NCBI GenBank assembly: GCA_963833605.1
Contig: CAWHYZ010000027.1
Coordinates: 95,935-159,934, forward strand
Direction: 5' to 3'
Source: JAFAXD01 sp963833605
GTDB taxonomy: Bacteria > Pseudomonadota > Alphaproteobacteria > Rhizobiales > Xanthobacteraceae
Length of the DNA stretch: 64,000 nt
Part shown: in pieces, positions 1-8,890 of the stretch
How the letters are laid out: each line of letters starts with the position of its first letter
How positions within the stretch are numbered: position 1 is the first letter of the stretch
The notes under the pieces: generated by a model
Told to the model about the DNA's origin: nothing
Databases searched by the model: none
What the model saw: only the letters and a program-made list of their open reading frames with translations
Made by a program: the position numbers and the translations under genes

Positions 1-2
1 CG

Positions 3-1121
3 TTCTCGTTTCGCCTGATCTGCACCGAAGCTGCCGCCCGCGTTGGCGAGATTGCGACGGCGCACGGACGGATCGCCACACCGGCCTTCATGCCGGTCGG
101 CACCCAGGCCGCCATGAAAGCGGTGCAATGGCGCGATGTGCGCGCGAGCGGCGCCGAGATCGTACTTGCCAATACCTATCACCTGATGCTGCGGCCAGGT
201 GCCGAGCGCATTGCGGCGCTTGGCGGCCTGCACACGTTCACCGGGTGGAGCGGGCCAATCCTGACCGACTCTGGCGGCTTCCAAGTCATGTCGCTCGCAA
301 ACCTGCGTAAGGTCGAGGAACAAGCGGTGACCTTCCGCTCCCATGTCGACGGGGCGACGGTGGTGCTCTCGCCCGAACGCGCGATCCAGATCCAGCGTCT
401 GCTCGGCGCCGATGTGGCGATGCAGCTTGATGAATGCATTGGTTTGCCGGCGGCTGCTGCCGATATTGAGCAGGCCATGCAGCTCTCGCTGCGCTGGGCC
501 GAGCGCTGCAAGCGCGCGTTCGATCACGGGCAGGGCGGGGCACTGTTCGGGATTGTCCAGGGCGGCGATATCAATCGCCTGCGGGTCACGAGCGCACGCG
601 CACTTGTCGATATCGGATTTCACGGCTACGCGATCGGCGGTCTTGCGGTCGGCGAGCCGACGCCAGTGATGCTGCGGGTGATCGAAGAGGTCGTGCCCCA
701 TCTCCCGGCCGATCATCCACGTTACCTGATGGGGGTCGGAACGCCAGAAGATCTGTTGGACGCGGTCGGACGTGGTATCGACATGTTCGACTGTGTGCTG
801 CCGACCCGTAACGGCCGTCATGGCATGGCGTTCACCCGCTTCGGCCCGATCAACTTGCGCAACGCGCGGCATGCCGACGATCCGCGGCCGCTCGACGCGG
901 AAGGCCGCTGCCCCGCCGCGCGCGATTTTGCGCGCGCCTATTTGCATCACCTCACCCGCGCCAACGAGACGTTGGGGGCCATGCTGCTCAGCACGATCAA
1001 CCTCTACTACTATCAGGACCTCATGCGCGGCGTGCGCACCGCGATCGCACACGGCCGATTTGAGGATTTCTGCGCTGCGGTCCGGCAAGGCTGGGCAACA
1101 GGCGACCTGCCGCCACGATGA
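3..1121 (+). CDS. tgt: queuine/preQ1 tRNA-ribosyltransferase, 5' end outside window
   Basis: The product exchanges guanine-34 for preQ1 in tRNAs with a GUN anticodon, a cytosolic step of queuosine synthesis. The reading frame is already open at base 3, so the start lies upstream of the window. Family signs are TDSGGFQVMSL (substrate-pocket Asp), MQLDECIGLP, GGLAVGEP and MFDCVLPTRNGRHG, whose Asp is the catalytic nucleophile. The C-terminal zinc site is unusual: the usual C-x-C-x2-C before SRAYLHHL reads GRCPAARDFARAYLHHL here, so only one of the three cysteines remains, with the His. The visible length of about 372 residues is normal. Its stop overlaps the start of the next gene (ATGA). Identity is sure; whether it binds zinc is not. 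Confidence 0.95.
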   Translation, partial: FSFRLICTEAAARVGEIATAHGRIATPAFMPVGTQAAMKAVQWRDVRASGAEIVLANTYHLMLRPGAERIAALGGLHTFTGWSGPILTDSGGFQVMSLANLRKVEEQAVTFRSHVDGATVVLSPERAIQIQRLLGADVAMQLDECIGLPAAAADIEQAMQLSLRWAERCKRAFDHGQGGALFGIVQGGDINRLRVTSARALVDIGFHGYAIGGLAVGEPTPVMLRVIEEVVPHLPADHPRYLMGVGTPEDLLDAVGRGIDMFDCVLPTRNGRHGMAFTRFGPINLRNARHADDPRPLDAEGRCPAARDFARAYLHHLTRANETLGAMLLSTINLYYYQDLMRGVRTAIAHGRFEDFCAAVRQGWATGDLPPR

Positions 1122-1797
1122 ACTGGTCCGAGCCAGTAGCCATCTACTGCGAGCGCGCCAGCACGGCGTTCTGGGCCGAACCGGTTAATGCGCTGAGCAA
1201 CGTGGCCTTTTGCTGGCCGCGATCGCGGCGTTCGTCCAATGGCGACGGGCCGGTGGGTGCGATTGGCCGGCGCTGGCGCTGATCGTTGTGCTGGTCGCGA
1301 TCGCATTGGGGTCGTTCGCATTTCACACATTGGCGACGCGCGGTGCGGCCTACCTGGACGTGATTCCGATCGCGATCTTCATTTACGGTTACCTGACGCT
1401 GGCGCTGCGCCGTTTCCTGGGACTCGGGTGTGCTTTGACGATCGCGATATTGGCCGCTTTCATCGCCCTATCGCGCGTCCTCCCGCGTCTGGTTCCGCCT
1501 GCTACCCTTAACGGCTCGATCGACTACGTCCCGGCACTCGCGGCCATGTTGATCATGCTAGGATTCGCTCCGTCAAAAGTCCGTCCGGCGGTCGCGCTGG
1601 CGACTGTCGTGTTTGTGGTGTCGCTCGCGTTTCGGACAGTGGATCGGGCGGTCTGCGGTGTATTCCCGCTTGGCACGCACTTCCTCTGGCACCTGCTCAA
1701 CGCCGCCGTGGTATTCATTCTGCTGAACGCTGCGATTGCGTTTGCGCCTACGCTCGTCGCGCCGCCGGCGGCGCCGCTGCCTGCAACAGGCCGATGA
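1118..1797 (+). pseudogene. ceramidase-family membrane hydrolase with one frameshift
   Basis: It starts at ATG 1118, overlapping the tgt stop. The first 30 residues (MNWSEPVAIYCERASTAFWA onward) end in NALSNVAF and then leave frame near base 1211. From base 1210 the other frame continues LLAAIAAF-type sequence and runs as a hydrophobic multi-pass protein to 1797. NxSNxxF near the N-terminus and SxxFH in the second part (GSFAFHTLATR) fit the alkaline ceramidase/PAQR-like family, which cleaves amides in the membrane through a metal site. One missing T in the T-run at 1210-1213 would restore a protein of about 226 residues. It may be a sequencing error. The 3' end overlaps the convergent hydrolase gene by 50 bases. 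Confidence 0.75.
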
Positions 1798-2449
1798 CCT
1801 CGTCGGTCGAGCGTACGTCGCCGAAGGTCTGAATGAAATTGATCAGCGTCGCCAGATGTTCGTCGTCGGTGCGCGCCGCGTTGGCATCGGAGACGATGAA
1901 GGTCTTGAAATCCTGCATGGCGGCGTCGCGCGCCGACGATTCGCAGCACACGTTCGTGAGCGTGCCGACGATGATCACGCAGTCGATGCCGCGCCCGCGC
2001 AGTTCCTGCGTAAGCATGCTCGCGCTCGGCAGGAACGCACTGTAGCGGTTCTTCGCAACGAAGAGGTCGCCCGGGTCCGTTTCCATCTCGGGCCACAGCG
2101 CGTGCCCCTCGCTGCCCGGTTGGATCTGCGCAAACGTGCGCTCGGCGACGGCAGGGCTGAGCAGATTATCAAGCACAAGCGCCCAGTCCTCCCAGCGCGC
2201 GATCGCCATCTGTACCCAGACCACGAGCCCGCCGCTCGCGCGCGTCGCGCGCGCCAGCCGATTGATGTTGGGCACGATCTCGCGCGCAGCCGCGACCTCG
2301 ACCGCCGCGCCCTTGGCGCAAAAAACGTTCTGCATGTCGATCACGACCAGCGCGGTCTTGTGCGGATCGATTGCTTCGAACCCATGAAGCCTGCCACGGC
2401 GAAATATGATGCGATCGATCACGTGGGCCGGGAGTTGCGTCGGATGCAT
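1748..2449 (-). CDS. isochorismatase-like cysteine hydrolase
   Basis: A 233-residue single-domain isochorismatase-fold hydrolase. The triad is visible: Asp38 in VVIDMQNVF, Lys133 in FVAKNRYSAF and Cys168 in GTLTNVCCESSARDA. Family members hydrolyse amides such as N-carbamoyl compounds or nicotinamide; a nucleophilic Cys argues against true isochorismatase activity, which does not need it. I chose ATG 2449 because longer starts run deep into the upstream oxidoreductase gene. It is the last gene of the leftward catabolic run, 59 bases after the FAD oxidoreductase. It probably removes an amide or carbamoyl group late in the pathway; the substrate is unknown. Confidence 0.88.
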   Translation of the reverse strand: MHPTQLPAHVIDRIIFRRGRLHGFEAIDPHKTALVVIDMQNVFCAKGAAVEVAAAREIVPNINRLARATRASGGLVVWVQMAIARWEDWALVLDNLLSPAVAERTFAQIQPGSEGHALWPEMETDPGDLFVAKNRYSAFLPSASMLTQELRGRGIDCVIIVGTLTNVCCESSARDAAMQDFKTFIVSDANAARTDDEHLATLINFIQTFGDVRSTDEVIGLLQAAAPPAARRA

Positions 2450-2508
2450 GGACCTCTCCACGAGTGCAAGTGCTGGAGGAACTTTAAAATCGCCGAGGCT
2501 GAGCCATT

Positions 2509-4107
2509 CTAAACCGCGAGCGGCAAGGGAATCCAATCCGCCTTGATACCCAGGTCGGCGAGCAGGACCTGCGCCGCATTGTAGCCCGGCAGCCCCGTGA
2601 TGTTGCCCCCCGGGTGGCTGCTCGACCCGCACAGGTAAAGGCCGGGAACATGCGTCCGGTAGGTTCCGGCGCCACGAAACGGTCGGTCGTAGCCGATCTG
2701 GCCATTGCTGAAGGCGCCTACCAGCAGGTCGCCCTCGCGCATGTTGGGAAGGCTGCGCTCGGTATCGAGCGGCGTGCGCACGAAGTGGTCCAGCACTGCG
2801 TCGGCCAGGTTGGGGGCGTGACGCCGCCACAGTTCAAGCATCGCCTCGCCGTGCGCCGCGCCGGCGCGGTCCCAGGTCCTGGGATCGCCGTGCAACCGAT
2901 AGGGCAGCTTTTCCCACATGAAGGCTGTGTGCCGGCCGGCCGGGGCTTGGCTCGGATCAAAAACGGTCGGGCAGGCGCCCCACATGACCGTCGGTGGAAC
3001 GGTGCCGGCCTCGTGATGGGATACGATCTCGAGGAATTGGTCGACGTGGTCGAGCCCCATGATGACCATGAAGGCGCGATCGAGTTCAGGATGGTTAGGG
3101 CGTGCGGCGTAACGCGGTGGCTCGCGCAGATTGAGATTGAGCGCAAACAGCGGCGCCAGCAGATTGTATTGGAAGCGCGCGACCTGATCGCGAACCGCCC
3201 GCGGCACCAGGCGCTCGTCCAGCAGATCGAGAAAGGTCTGATGCGGGTTGAGCGAAGATGCCACGAAGTGGCGCGCATGAATTGCCGCTCCGTCGGTGGT
3301 CGCAATGCCGACCGCGCGGCCGCCCTCGACCAGGATGCGCTCGGGCTCGACCATCAGTGCAATTTCGCCCCCGCTCTCGCGCACCGCCGCTTCCAGTGCC
3401 CGCGCCAGTGCGGCGCTGCCGCCGCGCGACATCTGCGCCTTGGCGGGGCTCGCAAGCAGCGCCGCAATGTGATGGCCAAATCCGCGCACGCGCAGGTCGA
3501 CCTCGCGCAGTCCGTTGAAGAACAGAAGCCCGGCCTGCACGGTCGGGTGCTCGAATTCCTGGTGCACGAATTCGAGCGGCGAGAGTGCGCTCACCTCCAG
3601 AAGGTGCCGGCCAGCGACGGTGCGCTTGAGCTCTTCCTCGCGCTGTTCGCGGGGGATCGGCGGCGAGCGGCTTTCCGGAATGAGAATATCGCGCACGATC
3701 GGCACGAACTCGTTATGCCAGCGCCGTAACGTGTCGGCGTCGCGTCTGCTGAACAGTTCGAACGACGCGGTGGTGCGCACAATATCAGTCCACCATTCCA
3801 GCGCCCTCCCGTCACGCGTGAGCAGGGCCACGTTGAGCTCGGGCTCGATATAGTGCGCGCCGTGGCGCTCCAGTTCGAGGTCGGCGTACCACGGCATGGT
3901 GGTGATGGCGCGCTGGAAGAAGGCGTGGGTGTTGTGAAGGAAGCCAGGATGGCGCGGATCTTCCAGCGTCGCGAGCCCGCCGCCGGCGACCGCTTTGCGC
4001 TCGATTGTAAGCGTTTTCAGCCCGGCCTTACCCAAATAGGCCTGCAGGATCAGGCCATTGTGGCCGGCGCCAAGAATGATGCCGTCGTAGGTTGCAGCGC
4101 TCGTCAC
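2509..4107 (-). CDS. FAD-dependent oxidoreductase of the phytoene-desaturase type
   Basis: 532 residues. It opens with a Rossmann dinucleotide site (GIILGAGHNGLILQAYLGKAG) followed by a conserved acidic position and GGGLATLE. The C-terminus has the second FAD motif, GLYLCGSSSHPGGNITGLPG. This is the layout of the phytoene dehydrogenase/CrtI/MAO-like superfamily, cytosolic or membrane-associated. No carotenoid genes are nearby, so a catabolic oxidation in the cluster's pathway is more likely. GTG 4107 is chosen as start: it overlaps the upstream stop as GTGA, a pattern of translational coupling. The substrate cannot be told from sequence. Confidence 0.88.
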   Translation of the reverse strand: MTSAATYDGIILGAGHNGLILQAYLGKAGLKTLTIERKAVAGGGLATLEDPRHPGFLHNTHAFFQRAITTMPWYADLELERHGAHYIEPELNVALLTRDGRALEWWTDIVRTTASFELFSRRDADTLRRWHNEFVPIVRDILIPESRSPPIPREQREEELKRTVAGRHLLEVSALSPLEFVHQEFEHPTVQAGLLFFNGLREVDLRVRGFGHHIAALLASPAKAQMSRGGSAALARALEAAVRESGGEIALMVEPERILVEGGRAVGIATTDGAAIHARHFVASSLNPHQTFLDLLDERLVPRAVRDQVARFQYNLLAPLFALNLNLREPPRYAARPNHPELDRAFMVIMGLDHVDQFLEIVSHHEAGTVPPTVMWGACPTVFDPSQAPAGRHTAFMWEKLPYRLHGDPRTWDRAGAAHGEAMLELWRRHAPNLADAVLDHFVRTPLDTERSLPNMREGDLLVGAFSNGQIGYDRPFRGAGTYRTHVPGLYLCGSSSHPGGNITGLPGYNAAQVLLADLGIKADWIPLPLAV

Positions 4108-4934
4108 GCGGCGCTCCGGTAGCGTTCGATCGCGACCTGCAGGACCTCGCCAGGATCGCGTTTCCACCAGTTGCTCGCGGAGAAAATCTCCACATCGCAA
4201 TGGCCCGCGTAGCCGGCCGCTTCGACCATGGCACGGATGCCGCGCAGGTCGATGACACCGTCGCCCATCATCCCACGGTCGAGAAGGAGGTCAGTGGTGG
4301 GAACCAGCCAATCGCAGATGTGATAGGTGAGAATGCGCCCGCGCGCTCGCGCGATCGCGGAGGCCAGCGCCGGGTCCCACCACACGTGATAGACATCGAT
4401 CGCGACGCCGGTGCCGTCGCCGAGCGCGTCGCATAGATCGAGCGCCTGGTTGAGCGTGGTGACGACGCAGCGGTCGGCCGCCGTCATCGGATGCAGGGGT
4501 TCGATTGCGAGCGGCATCGCCGCGGCGCGTGCGTGCGGCAGCAGTGCCGCAATCCCGTCGCGAACCTGCGCGCGCGCCCCCACGATATCCTTCGAGCCGG
4601 GCGGCAGGCCGCCGGCCACCAGAACGAGACACCGCGCGCCGATCGCCGCGGCCTCGTCGACGGCGCGCCGATTGTCATCGATCGCGGCGCGCCGACCGGC
4701 GGCATCGGGCGCCGTGAACATGCCACCGCGACAAAGGCAGGTCACGGTCATGGCGTGCGCGTTCAGGAACTCGCGCGCGCGTTCGACGCCGAGTTCCGCA
4801 AGGCCGTCGCGCCAGGGCGCGATGGCGGTTATGCCGGCACGCGCACAGCCTTCGATCTGCTGCCGTAGCGGCCACGATCGGATGGTGGCGGAATTGATCG
4901 CGAGCCAGCGCAGGTCGTTCGTGAGATCGCGCAT
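4104..4934 (-). CDS. sugar phosphate isomerase/epimerase-like TIM barrel
   Basis: 276 residues of the AP-endonuclease-2/xylose-isomerase-like TIM-barrel superfamily. Metal-site motifs in order: LAIEPLHP (Glu), VAIDVYHVWWDP (Asp, His), ILTYHICDW (His, Asp) and CDVEIFSASNWW (Glu), the usual Glu/Asp/His set for a divalent metal. Members isomerise or epimerise sugars and keto-acids. ATG 4934 shares a base with the stop of the DUF993 gene (TGATG), and its own stop overlaps the next start, so the three genes appear translationally coupled. Together with the neighbouring Gfo/Idh/MocA dehydrogenase it suggests sugar or sugar-like substrate chemistry. Confidence 0.87.
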   Translation of the reverse strand: MRDLTNDLRWLAINSATIRSWPLRQQIEGCARAGITAIAPWRDGLAELGVERAREFLNAHAMTVTCLCRGGMFTAPDAAGRRAAIDDNRRAVDEAAAIGARCLVLVAGGLPPGSKDIVGARAQVRDGIAALLPHARAAAMPLAIEPLHPMTAADRCVVTTLNQALDLCDALGDGTGVAIDVYHVWWDPALASAIARARGRILTYHICDWLVPTTDLLLDRGMMGDGVIDLRGIRAMVEAAGYAGHCDVEIFSASNWWKRDPGEVLQVAIERYRSAA

Positions 4935-6094
4935 CAATGCACGCCTCGCGTCGCCATCACGGTTCGCATGCGCGCCGCCGCGTCCCCGGGATCGCGTAGC
5001 AGCCCGGCCGCGTCGGCGAGGCGAAAGAGTTCCGCAAGATGCAGGGTCGAACGCGCGCTCTCCTGGCCGCTCACCATGGTGAAATGATCCTGCAGGCCAT
5101 TCAGATAAGCCATGAACACGACGCCGGTTTTGTAGAACCGGGTCGGTGCGCGAAAGATATGGCGTGACAGAGCGACCGTGGGCCGCAGGATATCGTGGAA
5201 CGTCATCTGCTCCCCGCGCGTGAGCGCGCCGAGCGCCGCGGCAGCCGCCGGCGCGATGGCGTCGAAAATCCCAAGCAGTGCGTCGGAATAGCCGTGCGCA
5301 TCGCCGGCGATCAACTCGGCGTAGTTGAAGTCGTCGCCCGTGTACATGCGCACGCCCTGCGGGATACAGCGGCGCATGGCGATTTCCTTGTCCTTGTCGA
5401 GCAGCGAGATCTTCACGCCATCGACTTTGGCGGCATGGTCGGTGATGATGTCGACTGCAACCGCCATGGCCTGGTGATGATCGATATGGCCCCAGTAGCC
5501 GGCCAGCGCCGGGTCGAACATCTCGCCCAGCCAGTGGATGATCACCGGCTCCTTCACCTGACCCAGAATGCGGCCGTAGACCCGGGCGTAGTCATCCGGC
5601 GAGCGCGCCGCTTTTGCGAGTGCCCGGCTCGCCATCAGGATGATGCGCCCGCCGAGTTTTTCCACTGCCGCACACTGCTGTTCGTAGGCGCGGATCACGT
5701 CGTCGATTGTGACGTCGGCACTGGGTTCGAGATGGTCGGTGCCGGCGCCGGACGCGATCACGGCCCCGGGCACGCCGCGCGCCGCGTCAAGGCTGCGGCG
5801 GATCAATTCGAGCGAGGTCGCCCAGTCGAGCCCCATGCCGCGCTGCGCGGTGTCCATCGCTTCGGCTACTCCGAGGCCGAGCGACCAGAGGTATCTGCGA
5901 AACGCGATGGTGCGGTCCCAGTCGATCGCAGGCGTGAGCCAGGGATCATTGTCGGCGAGCGGATCAGCGACCACGTGCGCGGCCGCATAGGCCACGCGGT
6001 TGAACGGTGGTTTTGCAGCCGGGAATGATCGCTGCGGCCGCGCCGTGTAGGGCGCGAGTCCGCCGCCGGCGATAGGGAGATTCAAGGTCGGCAT
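4934..6094 (-). CDS. DUF993 family protein (DHDPS-like)
   Basis: 386 residues matching the DUF993 family, a group distantly related to dihydrodipicolinate synthase. It carries IASGAGTDHLEP, PVIIHWLGEMFDPALAGYWG and VDGVKISLLDKDKE, where VKISL resembles the Schiff-base Lys strand of DHDPS-type aldolases. No member has a settled reaction that I know of. It sits three bases after the Gfo/Idh/MocA gene and overlaps the isomerase gene. This trio of DUF993, Gfo/Idh/MocA and TIM-barrel isomerase also recurs in other bacteria, from memory. A retro-aldol cleavage step is a reasonable guess. Confidence 0.85.
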   Translation of the reverse strand: MPTLNLPIAGGGLAPYTARPQRSFPAAKPPFNRVAYAAAHVVADPLADNDPWLTPAIDWDRTIAFRRYLWSLGLGVAEAMDTAQRGMGLDWATSLELIRRSLDAARGVPGAVIASGAGTDHLEPSADVTIDDVIRAYEQQCAAVEKLGGRIILMASRALAKAARSPDDYARVYGRILGQVKEPVIIHWLGEMFDPALAGYWGHIDHHQAMAVAVDIITDHAAKVDGVKISLLDKDKEIAMRRCIPQGVRMYTGDDFNYAELIAGDAHGYSDALLGIFDAIAPAAAAALGALTRGEQMTFHDILRPTVALSRHIFRAPTRFYKTGVVFMAYLNGLQDHFTMVSGQESARSTLHLAELFRLADAAGLLRDPGDAAARMRTVMATRGVH

Positions 6095-6097
6095 GGG

Positions 6098-7249
6098 TCA
6101 CACCTTCAATTCCGGGATATCGATCCAGCGCCGCTCCTTCCAGCTCTGCAGGCCAGCCTCGGCAAGCTGTACGCCCTTGGCGCCTTCCAGCAGGGTCCAT
6201 TTGAACGGCGCATCATCATAGAGATGGCGGATGAACATCTCCCACTCGGTCTTGAAGCCATTGTCGTAGTTGCCGAGCCCAGGCACCTCCGACCAGGTCT
6301 CGAAAAAGTCGATCGGCTGCGGCACGTCCGGGTTCCAGACCGGGCGCGGCGTATTGACCCGCGCCTGGCTCCAGCACTGTTGCAGACCCGCAACCGCTGA
6401 CCCGAGCGTGCCGTCGACGTGGAATGTCACCAGGTCGTCGCGCCGCACCCGCGTGCACCACGAACTGTTGATATGCGCGATCACGCCGCCCGCCAGCTCG
6501 AAGGTCGCGTAGGCGGCATCGTCGGCGTCGGCCACATATGGCTTGCAGGCCTCATCGACGCGCTTGGGAATATGGATCGCCCCCAGGCAAGACACACTTT
6601 TGACCTCGCCGAACAGATTGTCGAGCACATAGCGCCAGTGGCACAGCATATCGAGGATGATGCCGCCGCCGTCCTGCTTGCGGTAGTTCCAGGACGGTCG
6701 CTGCGCCGGCTGCCAATCGCCTTCAAACACCCAGTAGCCGAACTCGCCGCGCACCGACAGAAGGCGGCCGAAGAAGCCTGAATCGATCAGCAGCCGCAGC
6801 TTGAGTAAGCCAGGCAGAAAGAGCTTGTCCTGTACGACGCCATGCTTGATCCCGGCCTTCTTTGCGGCACGGACCAGATCGAGCGCGTCGGCAAGATTTT
6901 CGGCCACCGGCTTCTCACAATAGATGTGTTTGCCGGCCGCCATTGCCTTGTGCAGCAGCTGCGCGCGCAGCTGGGTGGTCGCGGCATCGAAAAACACCGT
7001 GTCGTCAGGATTCTTTAGTGCTGCGTCGAGATCAGTGGTGAAGCGGGTGAGGCCGTGCGCCTTGGCGAGCGCCGCGAGCTTGCCGCCATCGCGCCCGACC
7101 AGGATCGGGTCGGGCATCACGCGGTCGCCATTCGTGAGCGTGACGCCACCCTGGGCGCGGATCGCGACGATCGACCGGATCAGGTGCTGGTTCGTTCCCA
7201 TCCGGCCGGTAACGCCATTCATGATGAGGCCGAGACGATGTTGCGCCAT
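6098..7249 (-). CDS. Gfo/Idh/MocA-family NAD(P)-dependent oxidoreductase
   Basis: 383 residues. The N-terminal Rossmann domain starts LGLIMNGVTGRMGTNQHL and has the family's HIYCEKPVAENLADA strand, whose EKP lysine is catalytic. The C-terminal half is the substrate-binding sheet domain (ILDMLCHWRYVLDNLFG supplies the usual His). Enzymes of this family oxidise sugars, inositols or amino-sugar derivatives, often at C3. Start ATG 7249 has a good ribosome site (AAAGGAAG, spacing about 6). The gap of 92 bases to the ABC ATPase gene upstream is the largest inside the run, so a second internal promoter is possible but none is obvious. Confidence 0.88.
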   Translation of the reverse strand: MAQHRLGLIMNGVTGRMGTNQHLIRSIVAIRAQGGVTLTNGDRVMPDPILVGRDGGKLAALAKAHGLTRFTTDLDAALKNPDDTVFFDAATTQLRAQLLHKAMAAGKHIYCEKPVAENLADALDLVRAAKKAGIKHGVVQDKLFLPGLLKLRLLIDSGFFGRLLSVRGEFGYWVFEGDWQPAQRPSWNYRKQDGGGIILDMLCHWRYVLDNLFGEVKSVSCLGAIHIPKRVDEACKPYVADADDAAYATFELAGGVIAHINSSWCTRVRRDDLVTFHVDGTLGSAVAGLQQCWSQARVNTPRPVWNPDVPQPIDFFETWSEVPGLGNYDNGFKTEWEMFIRHLYDDAPFKWTLLEGAKGVQLAEAGLQSWKERRWIDIPELKV

Positions 7250-7340
7250 CGTTTGCTTCCTTTCTGTTGACGCATGCCCTTTTTCCAAAACCGGTTCCCA
7301 TGCGGCATCAAATGCGGGCAGGCTTTTTGCGGGACATGCG

Positions 7341-8111
7341 TTAATCCATGCCGAGCAGCCGATAGACCCGGCGGGTGTATTCGCCGAAAACCTCGCTGGT
7401 CTTCATATCAAGGGTGCGCGGGTGCGGCAGGTAGACACGGAAATTGTCCGCCATACGCGCCGGCCCCGCGGTCAGCACGATCACCCGGGTGCCAAGGAAC
7501 ACTGCCTCGGTGATGCCGTGGGTGACGAACACGATGGTCTTCTTTGCCTCCTGCCAGATATGTAGCAGTTCGAGGTTCATCTTTTCGCGCGTCATGGCGT
7601 CAAGCGCGCCGAACGGTTCGTCCATCAAGATCAGCTTGGGATCATGGATGAGCGCGCGCGCGATTGCGGCGCGCTGCTGCATGCCGCCGGAAAGTTCATA
7701 GGGATATTTTTGCTCGGCGCCCGCAAGCCCAACGAGCGCGAGCAGGTCCCGTGCCCGTGCGCGGCTCGCGGCCAGCGGCAAGCCCAGGATCTCCGCCGGC
7801 AGCAGCACGTTGTCGAGAATGCGCCGCCATTTCAGCAATAGCGGCTGCTGGAATACCATACCGATATCGCGCGCTGGATCGAACGGTTGCGACCTCGATC
7901 CGATATGCACCGTACCCGACTCGTAGGAGTGCAGGCCGGCCAGGATCTTGAGCAAGGTGGTCTTGCCGCAGCCGGACGGGCCGACCAACGCCACCAGTTC
8001 GCCGGCTTCAACGTCGAAGCTCGCTTCCGAGACCGCCAGAAATTCAACACCGCGCGTGCGGTAGAGCTTGCGCACCCCGGCAAGATGAATGAAAGGCTCG
8101 GCCGTGGTCAT
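7341..8111 (-). CDS. ABC transporter ATPase (SsuB/TauB/ThiZ type)
   Basis: 256 residues with Walker A GPSGCGKTT, Q-loop MVFQQPLLLKWR, signature LSGGMQQR, Walker B LILMDEPFGALD and switch His in VFVTHGITEA. The sequence type is that of nitrate/sulfonate/taurine/pyrimidine-precursor importers. ATG 8111 overlaps the permease stop by four bases. The binding protein is not in this run; it is divergent at 10880 behind the same predicted operator, so the importer is encoded in two transcription units. Confidence 0.93.
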   Translation of the reverse strand: MTTAEPFIHLAGVRKLYRTRGVEFLAVSEASFDVEAGELVALVGPSGCGKTTLLKILAGLHSYESGTVHIGSRSQPFDPARDIGMVFQQPLLLKWRRILDNVLLPAEILGLPLAASRARARDLLALVGLAGAEQKYPYELSGGMQQRAAIARALIHDPKLILMDEPFGALDAMTREKMNLELLHIWQEAKKTIVFVTHGITEAVFLGTRVIVLTAGPARMADNFRVYLPHPRTLDMKTSEVFGEYTRRVYRLLGMD

Positions 8112-8875
8112 TGCAGGCGCGCGTCGGGCACGACCAGCAGGCGCTCGAGTCCGAGCACCAACAGGTAGAGCACGCTGCCGATCAGAGTGATCAGGATCAC
8201 CGCCATGAACATGGCGGCCGTGTCCAGGGTCACCTGCACCTGCAGCATCAGGTAGCCGAGGCCGCGGTCGGAACCGAGGAACTCGCCCACGATCGCGCCG
8301 GCGACGGCCAGGATCGCCGCCACCTTCATGCCGGAGAAGATATAGGGCAGGGCGCCCGGGAACTGGATCTTGGCGAACAGTTGCCAGCGCGAACCGCGCA
8401 AGCTGCGTACGAGGTCGAGCAAATCCGGCTCGACCTCGCGCAGGCCGCGCGCGGTCGTGAGCACGATTGGAAAGAAGCAGATGGCGAAAGCCATCATGAT
8501 ATTGGGACCGATGCCGTATTTGAACCATACGATGATCAGCGGTCCGAGCGCGACCTTTGGGATCATGTTGAGACTGACCAAAAGCGGCATGGTCGCCATC
8601 TCGAGCCAGCGCGACCAGGTGAACAGGAGCGCCAGCACGATGCCGATCACCACAGCCAGGACGTAGCCGCCGAAGATCTCGACGCTGGTCACCGCGATAT
8701 TTTCCGGCCAGCGGTAGTTGGGGACAAGCAACGCCTGCACGGTCTCGAACGGCGAAGGCATGACGAACTTCGGAACCTGGCCGATTTTGACGAAGAGATA
8801 CCAAGCCGCGACCAGTAATAGATGGCTCACCACGGCGAGCGAGTAGCGTTGCAACGCATCGCGGTTAACGGCCAC
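8108..8875 (-). CDS. ABC transporter permease (SsuC/TauC/ThiX type)
   Basis: 255 residues with about six hydrophobic segments and the coupling-loop signature near the middle: PDLLDLVRSLRGSRWQLFAKIQFPGALPYIFSGMK. It forms the inner-membrane channel with the ATPase encoded directly downstream (ATGA overlap). The gap to the DHDPS-like gene upstream is 15 bases. Substrate is unknown; the binding protein at 10880 belongs to the NMT1/THI5-like group, which includes thiamin-pyrimidine, sulfonate and aromatic-compound binders. Confidence 0.93.
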   Translation of the reverse strand: MAVNRDALQRYSLAVVSHLLLVAAWYLFVKIGQVPKFVMPSPFETVQALLVPNYRWPENIAVTSVEIFGGYVLAVVIGIVLALLFTWSRWLEMATMPLLVSLNMIPKVALGPLIIVWFKYGIGPNIMMAFAICFFPIVLTTARGLREVEPDLLDLVRSLRGSRWQLFAKIQFPGALPYIFSGMKVAAILAVAGAIVGEFLGSDRGLGYLMLQVQVTLDTAAMFMAVILITLIGSVLYLLVLGLERLLVVPDARLQ

Positions 8876-8890
8876 GGGTCTCTCCTGTCG

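Noticed and set aside
5195..6028. Long plus-strand ORF of 277 codons opposite DUF993
   Set aside because: The minus-strand DUF993 frame has clear motifs and operon overlaps; the plus-strand translation is Arg/Gly/Asp-rich without any fold pattern, a common shadow in high-GC DNA.
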